Assembly (NCBI GenBank): GCA_963784995.1
Contig: CAWATZ010000006.1
Coordinates: forward strand, 372,001 to 436,000
Length of the DNA: 64,000 nucleotides
Direction: 5' to 3'
Origin: CAWATZ01 sp963784995
GTDB lineage: Bacteria > Planctomycetota > Planctomycetia > Gemmatales > Gemmataceae
Each line of letters opens with the position of its first letter. Position 1 is the first letter of the stretch. Under the pieces are notes generated by a model, which saw only the letters and a list, made by a program, of their open reading frames with translations, did not search any database and was not told the origin of the DNA. Both the position numbers and the translations under genes were made by a program. Shown in pieces: positions 57,044-64,000 of the stretch.

Positions 57044-57379
57044 ATGTTGCTTGTAATCTGCAAGAGGGTGGAGGTTCTGGTGAAGATCAGTCAAAGTGAA
57101 CTGGAACGGCAACGCCATCTGGAACGGCAACGCGCTGAGCGGGATGCGGCGTCCCTGGCAGCCGATGCCAGGGTGGCCTATCAGAAAGGTTTCGAGACAG
57201 GCATTCTCGTCGGGCACATTCAGGTGTCGCAGATGTTCCTGGGACAACCGGAAACACCCCGGCAAGAACTGGCTCGCTTGGACCGAGAGGATCTGGAAGA
57301 TCTGGAGTATTCCCTGATGCAACAAGTCAACGCCAAGATGCAAGCCCCTGAGACGCCGCCCACCAGGGAGCAAGGCTGA
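57044..57379 (+). CDS. Partial copy of the Rpn-like C-terminus
   Basis: 111 residues repeating the tail of the preceding protein: VEVLVKISQSELERQRHLER and QRAERDAA, then a diverged end (VGHIQVSQMFLGQPETPRQE). The nuclease part is absent and the start is made of unrelated codons (MLLVICKR). It looks like a leftover of tandem duplication or replacement, probably not a separate functional gene. Confidence 0.6.
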   Translation: MLLVICKRVEVLVKISQSELERQRHLERQRAERDAASLAADARVAYQKGFETGILVGHIQVSQMFLGQPETPRQELARLDREDLEDLEYSLMQQVNAKMQAPETPPTREQG

Positions 57380-57429
57380 GCCGAAAGTACGTGGAGAAAG
57401 TTCGAGAGCGGCGGGGTGCCGGTACACTT

Positions 57430-57500
57430 CGCAGAAGTGTGCCAGCACCTCGCCACAGTCAGAAATGGGGTATTCGCATGGTCCGAACACACTTCTGCGA
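57430..57500. repeat. Two palindromes ACACTTC-N3-GAAGTGT
   Basis: Copies at about 57424-57440 and 57487-57503 straddle the start of the DUF1549 gene; the second is translated as THFCEV in its signal peptide. They could bind a regulator or be repeats. Confidence 0.5.
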
Positions 57501-60033
57501 AGTGTGGCTAACAGTCCTTGCCCTGGTGACGTGCGGCCCCGGGCTGGCCTCTGCCGAGCCGGCGAGTCTGCGCGTCCTTCCCTCCGAGGTGGCCCTCTCG
57601 CCAACCCGGCCGACCCAGCGCTTGCTGGTCGTGTCCGAGTCGGGCGGTGCCGTCATCGCCGATCGAACCGCGCAAGCCCGCCTGGTGTCGTCGCGGCCGG
57701 AAGTCGTTTCCGTCACGGCCGATGGCACCCTTCAGGCCGTGGCTGACGGCGAGGCCGAGGTCACGGCGACCGTCGAGGGGAAGCCGGCTCGGACGCAGGT
57801 CAAGGTGACCGGGATGAAGCAGCCAGCCGACTGGAGCTTCACCAACCACGTCACGCCGATCCTGACCCGGCTCGGCTGCAATTCCGGGGCCTGTCACGGG
57901 GCCCTGGCCGGCAAGGGCGGGCTCAAGCTGTCGCTGCGCGGCTACAACCCCGAGGCCGATCACTTCGTCCTGACACGCCAGGCCCTGGGCCGGCGCATCA
58001 GCCTCCAGCAGCCGCACAAGAGCCTGATGCTGCTCAAGCCGACCATGGCCCTCAACCACGGCGGCGGCCAGAAGCTGGAGGTCGGCAATCCGGAGTATCG
58101 CATCCTGTCCGAGTGGATCGCATCGGGAGCGCCGGGGCCGCGCAAGGAGGAGGCCCAAGTCCAAAGGCTGGAAGTGCTGCCCGCCCAGGCGGTGCTGAAG
58201 CCGAAGGATACGCTGCAACTGGTGGTGCGTGCCTGGTACAGCGATGGCAGCGCTCTGGACGTGAGCCGCTGGGCCAAGTTCAGCAGCACCGAGGACATGG
58301 TGGCCGGCGTCGATACAGGCGGCAAGGCGACCGTGACCGGACACGGCGAGTCGGCCATCACCGTCTGGTACTCCAACCAGGTAACGGCGGCGCGAATCCT
58401 GTCACCGATGCCCGATCCGGTCGATCCGAAAGTGTTCGCCAGCGCCGCCCGGCATAACTTCATCGATGGGCTGGTGCTGAAGAAGCTGGAGAGCTTGCGG
58501 ATTCCGCCGTCGCCGTTGTGCAGCGACAGCGAGTTCATTCGCCGTGCGTTCCTCGACGCCACGGGGACGCTGCCCACCCCGGACGAAGTGCGCAAGTTCC
58601 TCGCCGATCGCTCTGCCGACAAGCGCGAGCGGCTCGTCGATGCGTTGCTGGAGCGGACGGAGTACGTCGATTACTGGTCCTACAAGTGGTCGGACCTGCT
58701 GCTGATCACCACCAAACGGCTGCCGCAGCCGGCGGTGTGGTCGTTCTACCAGTGGGTCCGGCAAAGCGTGGCCGACAACAAGCCGTGGGACCGCTTTGCC
58801 CGCGACATCCTGACGGTCAACGGCAGCACTCTGCAGAACGGGGCGGCCAATTACTTCCTGCTGCACAAGGACGTCAGCGACCTGACCGAGGCCACGGCCG
58901 TCAAGTTCCTCGGCATGTCGATCACCTGCGCTCGCTGTCACAATCATCCGCTGGAGAAATGGACTCAGGACCAGTACTGGTCGCTGGCCAACCTGTTTTC
59001 CCGGGTCGGTCTGAAAAACGGCGACCGGGCCGGCGACGTGATGGTGCAATCGCTGCCGGAGGGCGAAGCCCTGCACCTGCGCCGTGGTATCGCCATGCCG
59101 CCGACGCCGCTGGACGGCAAACCGCTGCCGCTCGACAGTCCCATGGACCGGCGCAAGTATTTCGCCGACTGGCTGACCAGCAAGGACAATCCCTATTTCG
59201 CCCGGGCCCTGGTCAATCGCGTCTGGCGCAACTTCCTGGGGCGCGGCCTGGTCGAGGCCGAGGACGATTTCCGCCAGACCAACCCGCCGACCAACGCCGA
59301 ACTGCTTGATGCCCTTGCCAAGGAGTTTGTCGAGAAAGGCTACGACGTCAAACAGCTGATCCGGACCATCATGCGCTCGGCGACCTATCAGCGGTCGTCG
59401 CTGCCAGCACCCCTCACCCCCGACCCTTCTCCTGTAGGGAACGCCCTCCGTGGCGTTCCGGGAGAGGGGAGAGTTTTTGCTGACGACCGCTTTTACTCGC
59501 ACTACCTGATCCGCCGGCTGCCGGCCGAGGTGATCCTCGACGCCTATTCCCAGGTGACGGCGGTGCCGACGCCGTTCACCCAGATCAAGTCCGGCGCCTC
59601 CGACAGTTCGACGCCCTACGCCGGCTACCCTCTCGGCACAAGGGCGCTGCAGTTGCCCGACAGCAAGGTGGTGTCGCAGTTCCTGGATGCGTTTGGCCGG
59701 CCAGACCGGACCCAGGCCTGTTCGTGCGATCGGCAGGCGGATTCCAGCGTCCGGCAGGCGCTGCACGTGAACAACGGGCAGACGCTCAACGACAAGCTGC
59801 GGGCCAAAACTTGCCGGATCGAGGCCTGGCTCAAGGAGAAAATCGCGGACGAGGAGGCGGTGCGCCGGGTGTATCTGCTCGGCCTGAGCCGGCAGCCGAC
59901 GGCGGCGGAGCTGCGGCGCTTCACCGGCTTTCTGGCCGAGGCGGCAGCGGATGGCAAGACCAGCCGGCGCGAGGCCCTGGAGGACCTGTTCTGGGCGGTG
60001 CTGACGTCCAGGGAGTTTCTGTTCAATCGCTGA
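57478..60033 (+). CDS. DUF1549/DUF1553 cytochrome-like protein with BIG2 domains
   Basis: Large secreted protein of 851 residues. Order: signal peptide (VWLTVLALVTCGPGLASA), a BIG2 domain (about 30-115), a cytochrome-type motif CNSGACHG, a second BIG2-like domain (LEVLPAQAVLKPKDTLQLVV), DUF1549 with ARCHNHPLEKW including another CxxCH, and DUF1553 ending GLSRQPTAAELRRF. Residues ~645-665 are encoded by an interspersed repeat. ATG 57478 follows GGGG weakly. Partner of the DUF1501 protein; thought to be envelope-located and possibly redox-active. Confidence 0.92.
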   Translation: MVRTHFCEVWLTVLALVTCGPGLASAEPASLRVLPSEVALSPTRPTQRLLVVSESGGAVIADRTAQARLVSSRPEVVSVTADGTLQAVADGEAEVTATVEGKPARTQVKVTGMKQPADWSFTNHVTPILTRLGCNSGACHGALAGKGGLKLSLRGYNPEADHFVLTRQALGRRISLQQPHKSLMLLKPTMALNHGGGQKLEVGNPEYRILSEWIASGAPGPRKEEAQVQRLEVLPAQAVLKPKDTLQLVVRAWYSDGSALDVSRWAKFSSTEDMVAGVDTGGKATVTGHGESAITVWYSNQVTAARILSPMPDPVDPKVFASAARHNFIDGLVLKKLESLRIPPSPLCSDSEFIRRAFLDATGTLPTPDEVRKFLADRSADKRERLVDALLERTEYVDYWSYKWSDLLLITTKRLPQPAVWSFYQWVRQSVADNKPWDRFARDILTVNGSTLQNGAANYFLLHKDVSDLTEATAVKFLGMSITCARCHNHPLEKWTQDQYWSLANLFSRVGLKNGDRAGDVMVQSLPEGEALHLRRGIAMPPTPLDGKPLPLDSPMDRRKYFADWLTSKDNPYFARALVNRVWRNFLGRGLVEAEDDFRQTNPPTNAELLDALAKEFVEKGYDVKQLIRTIMRSATYQRSSLPAPLTPDPSPVGNALRGVPGEGRVFADDRFYSHYLIRRLPAEVILDAYSQVTAVPTPFTQIKSGASDSSTPYAGYPLGTRALQLPDSKVVSQFLDAFGRPDRTQACSCDRQADSSVRQALHVNNGQTLNDKLRAKTCRIEAWLKEKIADEEAVRRVYLLGLSRQPTAAELRRFTGFLAEAAADGKTSRREALEDLFWAVLTSREFLFNR
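59410..59474. repeat. Interspersed repeat inside the DUF1553 gene
   Basis: A GC-rich palindromic element containing GGAACGCC-N6-GGCGTTCC flanked by CTCACCCCCGACCC and GGGAGAGGGG. It keeps the reading frame and adds LTPDPSPVGNALRGVPGEGR to the protein. Confidence 0.7.
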
Positions 60034-60951
60034 GTGAAGGTCCCGCCGAGCCGGGCTGTGTGCCCGGCTCGGCGGGCATTCCAATAACGGGGGGCACCTG
60101 CGCCGGAATTCGCTCCAGAACGCCGTCGCCGAACACCTCGTACAGTTTCAGATGCAGCAGGTGGACGTAGCCGATGTGGCAGCCGCACGTCGCGTTGGTG
60201 CAGGTCCGAGGCCGCAAGCAGCGCTCGAACCCGGCGTCATAGAGATTGCCCAGCGGTTCGCGGATGAAGTGACAGCGGCGCACCGTCCCATCGCCATCGA
60301 CCGAGATCACCGTATGTCCGGCACGACACTCCCGGCCGGCACTTGGATGGCGCTGGTTGTTGAACGCGAAGAGTGGATCGATGGTACTCAGCCAGTTCGC
60401 TTCTTCTTCCTGGTAATAGTTGGTCCTGTCCTTGTAAGCGTTGACCCAGAGGTAGACGTCCTCGGGCAGTTCTCGGCGTAAGGCTTCGATCTCATCGAAG
60501 TGTTCGCGCAGACCGACGACGCCAACGCTGAAACGCACGCCAGAGCGATGCAGATGCTGACATTTCGCCAGGAACTGAGCCCGACCGACCTGGCCGGGAT
60601 GGAAGGTGGTCCACAGGGCCAGCCGGGTGCGATCGCACGCCTCGATCCAATCCAGTCCGCAGGAGAGGTTGGTCTGGATCGCCACACGCACCACCTGGGG
60701 CAATGCAGTCAGCTGGATCAACGCATCATGATACCAGCGGCGTGTCAGGGCCTCACCCCAGGGCGTGAACAGGATGCCGAGCCGATCCTCCGCGGGCCGG
60801 CCGGAATCCAGCAGACGAACCGCTCCAGGGCGGCCCGGTCCACCAGTAGCTCGGCGGCCGTTTCCTGACGCTTGGCAAAGGGGCAGTACGGGCAGTCGTA
60901 GTTACAGCTGCTCAGCGGTCCCCGATACAGGATCGACAGCGTCAGCGACAT
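60023..60951 (-). CDS. STM4011-like radical SAM protein, frameshifted
   Basis: Radical SAM enzyme with SSCNYDCPYCPF (CxxxCxxC) at the N-terminus. A C-terminal set of Cys (CLRPRTCTNATCGCH) would hold an auxiliary Fe-S cluster. The frame shifts near 60800 (WIPAG to AEDRLGILFTPWGEAL); one extra base gives 309 residues. ATG 60951 overlaps the upstream stop by 10 bases. With the next two genes it matches the order STM4013-STM4012-STM4011 of Salmonella; product unknown. Confidence 0.82.
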
Positions 60952-62261
60952 GAATAAGACTCCATCCGTTGCCGCACCGTCTCCGAATAGAGGGAGGGAC
61001 CAATCGCGTCCGATCGTTCCAATCCCGCTTCCGTGAGCAGCAACCGCTTTGCCTCGTGCCGTGCCAGCCCGGCCGGCTCCAGTTCGCGCAGCTCCGGCAG
61101 ATCCTCGAAGGGATCGCTGCCGAAGCGGTGTTCGTAATCCTCCAGCGACAGGCCGGTGCATTGCAGCAGCGACATCAGGACGTGACGGCGACGCTGTTCC
61201 TCGCCGTCGATCCGCATGCCGTGGACAGCGAATCCAAATGCCTCCGCCGGCCGGGCGACGTATGCTTCCAGGATCTCGCGCACCCCTTCGGATCGCACGG
61301 CAAATTCGTCCGAGTAGTGCAGACGAGAGGTGTAAGAGCGCACCCCGCAGCCAAGGCCGATCATCCCATCTCTCTGACAGCAGTAGACCGGCCCATCCTC
61401 GTCCGGGCTATGCCTGGCACGGAACATGCGCATGGACGTTTGCTCGTAACCCTCCGCACGCAGCAGCGACACGGCCTCGCGGTAGCACTTCAGGCGCAGA
61501 TCGTCCCAGGTGCGGTGCGATCGTCCCAGGCCGGTCTGGGGTCGGACATAGAGCGGATACAGGTACAGTTCCTCGGGGAAATAACGCAGGGCCGACCGCA
61601 CCGAATGCAGCCAGGTCGCGACCGTCTGCCCTGGCAGACCGTAGATCAGATCGACGTTCAGCACCGGGAACATCACCGAGCGAATCCGCTCCAGGGCCGA
61701 CTGCACCGCGGCCAGGCGCTGCGGCCGGCCGACGGCGCTGGTTTCCGCTTCGAGGAAGCTCTGCACGCCAATGCTGATCCGGCTGACGCCCCGGGTTCGC
61801 AGCAGCGTCAGCTTCTCCCAGTCGGCAGTCTCCGGCGAGGTTTCGACCGAGGCCGGCACAGCGATGGGGCCGCCGAGCATCTCCTCCGCCAGGTTGCAGA
61901 GGCGTTCCAGTTCGCGCAGTTCCAGGGCCGTCGGCGTCCCGCCGCCGATGGCCAGGCGAGCGAACGAGACATCGCCCAGCAGACCACGCACCTGCCGGGC
62001 CTGACGTTCCAGCGTGTCCAGGTATGCGTGCGCCACGCCCTCCTTCGGCCGGGCCTGGGTGAACAGGTTGCAGAAGCCGCAGCGCATCTCGCAGAAGGGA
62101 ACGTGGAAGTACAGCAACAGCGACGAGCGCGGCTCCCCGGCCCACAGTTCGCGGAGGGGAACCGGCTCCGGCAACCGGCGATACGCGGTCTTGTGCGGAT
62201 ACGAGTAGGCGTATCCCTGGTAGGGAGAGCCGGTGGTCAGCACGTCAGCGGTGGCAGTCAT
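60942..62261 (-). CDS. STM4012-like radical SAM protein (HemN-like)
   Basis: A 439-residue HemN-type radical SAM protein: LYFHVPFCEMRCGFCNLF holds the cluster Cys, LAIGGGTPTALEL and ISIGVQSF the SAM-binding barrel strands, and NVDLIYGLPGQT follows. HemN-like tail domain at the C-terminus. The gene overlaps the STM4013-like stop as ATGA. It is not next to other haem genes, so coproporphyrinogen oxidation is unlikely; it belongs to the conserved STM4011-4015 neighbourhood of unknown product. Confidence 0.88.
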   Translation of the reverse strand: MTATADVLTTGSPYQGYAYSYPHKTAYRRLPEPVPLRELWAGEPRSSLLLYFHVPFCEMRCGFCNLFTQARPKEGVAHAYLDTLERQARQVRGLLGDVSFARLAIGGGTPTALELRELERLCNLAEEMLGGPIAVPASVETSPETADWEKLTLLRTRGVSRISIGVQSFLEAETSAVGRPQRLAAVQSALERIRSVMFPVLNVDLIYGLPGQTVATWLHSVRSALRYFPEELYLYPLYVRPQTGLGRSHRTWDDLRLKCYREAVSLLRAEGYEQTSMRMFRARHSPDEDGPVYCCQRDGMIGLGCGVRSYTSRLHYSDEFAVRSEGVREILEAYVARPAEAFGFAVHGMRIDGEEQRRRHVLMSLLQCTGLSLEDYEHRFGSDPFEDLPELRELEPAGLARHEAKRLLLTEAGLERSDAIGPSLYSETVRQRMESYSCR

Positions 62262-63067
62262 GCCGGCACCTGGGGTAGGAGGAACTCGGCGTATGGGACC
62301 GTCCAGACAATGGGATGCGCCAGGCGATGGCCGTGGTAGCCGTCCTCGCCGTAGGCGGTGCCGTGGTCGGAACAGACGATGGCCAGGACCGGCGCCCGCC
62401 GCTGCAGGGCCGCAAACAGCGGCGGCAGCTGCTGATCGACGTACTCCAGGGCCGCCGCATGGGAAGCGAGCGAATCCTCCAGCGCTCCGGGGAGATAGAA
62501 GCGGTTCGGCTGATGCAAGGCCGAGACGTTCAGGAACAGGAACAGTCGCTGCCGCGGCGGCAGCTCGGCCAGCCGATCACAGACGTGGGCGATCTGGTTT
62601 CGGGTCGAGTCCGGGTCGGTGACGCTGAACTCCGGACGCCAGACGCTCTCGGCGAAGAGGCCCGGCAGGACGCTTCCGAGCGGGCTGAGCTTGTTGAAGA
62701 AGCCGACGCCGCCGACGCAGAGCGTGTGGTAACCCCGACCGGCCAGGCCGGTCACGATGTCTGGGGCGTCAAGGACACAGGTTCGCTCGGTGGTCGTCTC
62801 GCTGCCGGGAAAGCGCACCGCGAACAGACGCGGATGCCGGCCTGGCTTGGCAGGCGTCGGCAGAAAGCCAGCGAAAAAACTGGCGTGAGCGGCGAAGGTA
62901 AAGCTGCCGGGCGAGTGCCGTTCCTCCCAGCAGCCGCCGGGCAGCAGCGGGGCGAGGTTCGGCGTCCGCCCTCGGCGAAGACAATCGCGGGCCACGTCAT
63001 ACCGAAGCGTGTCGAGAGTGAGCAGCAGGATGTCGTGCGTGCCGACTACCTGGTTCATGTCGATCAT
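62258..63067 (-). CDS. STM4013/SEN3800-like alkaline-phosphatase-fold hydrolase
   Basis: Sulfatase/phosphatase-fold hydrolase of 269 residues: DILLLTLDTLRYDVA with the first metal Asp, SFTFAAHASFFAGFLP with the nucleophile region, and SDHGTAYGEDGYHGHRL with the last metal ligands. ATG 63067 has GGGAG upstream. First gene of the three-gene set. STM4014 and STM4015 homologues are not in the window. Confidence 0.85.
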   Translation of the reverse strand: MIDMNQVVGTHDILLLTLDTLRYDVARDCLRRGRTPNLAPLLPGGCWEERHSPGSFTFAAHASFFAGFLPTPAKPGRHPRLFAVRFPGSETTTERTCVLDAPDIVTGLAGRGYHTLCVGGVGFFNKLSPLGSVLPGLFAESVWRPEFSVTDPDSTRNQIAHVCDRLAELPPRQRLFLFLNVSALHQPNRFYLPGALEDSLASHAAALEYVDQQLPPLFAALQRRAPVLAIVCSDHGTAYGEDGYHGHRLAHPIVWTVPYAEFLLPQVPA

Positions 63068-63093
63068 GCAGGGGTCTCCCGCAGAATTTTGTC

Positions 63094-63198
63094 ACAAGCC
63101 CGAAGCGCCAGCGCCGGGGCCCGTGACCCCACAAGCCCGAAGCGCCAGCGCCGGGGCCCGTGACCCCACAAGCCCGAAGCGCCAGCGCCGGGGCCCGA
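63094..63198. repeat. 37-bp tandem repeat array, forward
   Basis: Three copies (63094-63130, 63131-63167, partial 63168-63198) with the core AAGCCCGAAGCGCCAGCGCC. Directly abuts the RAYT transposase gene. Unlike a CRISPR there are no unique spacers. Confidence 0.88.
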
Positions 63199-63211
63199 AC
63201 GGGACTTGGGT

Positions 63212-63709
63212 TCACTGACAATCCTGGACGTACTGGGTCGCTCCGAGGAGGCTCTCGTCATCATTGAGCCACCGATTGCTGCCACCTTGACTCCACCACT
63301 TGAGCCGCTTTGGATGGGCTGGATTACTGCTTTGCTGTAATTCTTTCAGCTTCCGAGTACACCAGGCTTTCAACTGATCGCGCACGATCTGCGGATGTAC
63401 CGAGGCGGTGACAACGACATGGACGTGGTTGGTCCGACAGTTCACCGCATGCAAGCGCCACCCGCGAAGCGAGCAGTGTTGTGCGATAGTTTTTTCGACA
63501 AGGCTGCGCTGCTGGGAATCGAGTACGCAGGGCTCTTCGGTCAAGAGCGCCCGGGAGACGGCCTGCAAGTGCAAGTCCGGAGCGCGGAACTGCCCGGGCT
63601 TGGCGACCCAACCACGTTCATCGCCGGGGAGCCAGGTGCCATAAGTCGTCCACGTTAGAAAGTACGCAACGGGATCACGTCTCGGGATTTCAGCAGTGTC
63701 GTCACGCAT
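63212..63709 (-). CDS. REP-associated tyrosine transposase (RAYT, IS200-like)
   Basis: Single-strand DNA transposase relative, 165 residues. It opens YFLTWTTYGTWLPGDERGW, has the HUH metal motif NHVHVVV and the catalytic Tyr in ATQYVQDCQ near the C-terminus. ATG 63709 has GGAGGG upstream. RAYTs cut and copy nearby REP palindromes; here it is bracketed by inverted arrays of the same REP-like unit, and a copy of that unit lies at 3381-3477. Confidence 0.92.
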   Translation of the reverse strand: MRDDTAEIPRRDPVAYFLTWTTYGTWLPGDERGWVAKPGQFRAPDLHLQAVSRALLTEEPCVLDSQQRSLVEKTIAQHCSLRGWRLHAVNCRTNHVHVVVTASVHPQIVRDQLKAWCTRKLKELQQSSNPAHPKRLKWWSQGGSNRWLNDDESLLGATQYVQDCQ

Positions 63710-63796
63710 AGGACCCTCCGAGATCGGCGAAGAAGAGAATGCAGGGTAAGGACAATGTTATTCGTTGCGGCAGCAGAGGTGAAGGGCCCCGGCATG

Positions 63797-63923
63797 GCGC
63801 TTCGGGCTTGTGTGTTCGCCAGCCCCGGCGCTGGCGCTTCGGGCTTGTGTGTTCGCCAGCCCCGGCGCTGGCGCTTCGGGCTTGTGTGTTCGCCAGCCCC
63901 GGCGCTGGCGCTTCGGGCTTGTG
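63797..63923. repeat. 37-bp tandem repeat array, inverted
   Basis: Three full copies (63797-63833, 63834-63870, 63871-63907) and a partial one, with the core GGCGCTGGCGCTTCGGGCTT, complementary to the core of the array at 63094-63198. Together the two arrays flank the RAYT gene in opposite orientation. Confidence 0.88.
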
Positions 63924-63970
63924 GAGGAAGATGCCGCCACGAGCATCGTTTGTGCTTGGGCGAAACGGGC

Positions 63971-64000
63971 CTACTCTTTCTTCTTCTTGAACGCCTTGAT
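63971..64000 (-). CDS. C-terminal end of a gene cut by the window edge
   Basis: Reads IKAFKKKKE and a TAG stop at 63971-63973. Nothing further can be said about the protein. Confidence 0.35.
   Translation of the reverse strand: MKAFKKKKE

Noticed and set aside
63094..63923. CRISPR array
   Set aside because: The 37-bp units abut with no unique spacers and no cas genes are present; they are REP-like arrays around a RAYT gene.

Overview
The window is GC-rich and looks like a planctomycete of the Gemmata group. The signs are a DUF1501 protein and a DUF1549/DUF1553 c-type cytochrome-like protein close together, an ECF sigma factor beside a Ser/Thr kinase with a multi-pass membrane tail, a MaoC-phosphotransacetylase fusion, and many interspersed palindromic repeats. 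One repeat family surrounds a RAYT transposase. Family names come from motif recognition; no database search was possible.

Layout. 0-10 kb: tripartite RND efflux (permease and adaptor on the minus strand, TolC-like protein on the plus strand) around a sigma factor-kinase pair. 9.7-17.8 kb, minus strand: an operon-like run of UspA, YhiI-like adaptor, UbiB-type kinase, RbbA-like ABC protein, YhhJ-like permease and a degenerate phosphoesterase-like protein. 18-30 kb, minus strand: PEP synthase, a pfkB remnant, a HoxE/F/U-like NADH diaphorase, MaoC-phosphotransacetylase, an MgtA remnant, a trypsin-like protein, a double UspA and glycogen debranching enzyme. The UspA operon and the PEP synthase operon each have the same ~150-base upstream block ending in a sigma-54 type -24/-12 sequence. 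This suggests one energy-stress regulon controlled by an unidentified enhancer-binding protein.

30.3-33.7 kb: an HlyD adaptor and an ABC protein whose ATPase-permease linker is encoded by a palindromic repeat. 34-54 kb: an accessory, defence-like island. It holds a HipA-like kinase with a DUF3037 partner, tyrosinase with DUF2182, a ParB-like remnant, two separate copies of a two-gene nuclease-like module (39.5-40.9 and 53.1-54.0 kb), a BpsA-like methyltransferase-fold protein with an unknown partner, an ImmA-like protease with a PIN-like protein and a paralogue of that unknown partner, and a type I restriction system whose hsdS end lies over an esterase remnant. 54.7-60 kb: DUF1501 and DUF1549/1553 genes separated by an Rpn-like nuclease and a partial copy of it. 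60-63 kb: an STM4011/4012/4013-like cluster. 63-64 kb: the RAYT gene between inverted 37-bp repeat arrays.

Caution. About 14 genes change frame once or twice, often at C/G runs or dinucleotide repeats. Adding or removing one or two bases restores a length divisible by three where I checked. I read most of these as consensus indels and annotate them as single genes; a real pseudogene cannot be excluded for any one of them. I saw no rRNA, tRNA or CRISPR array.
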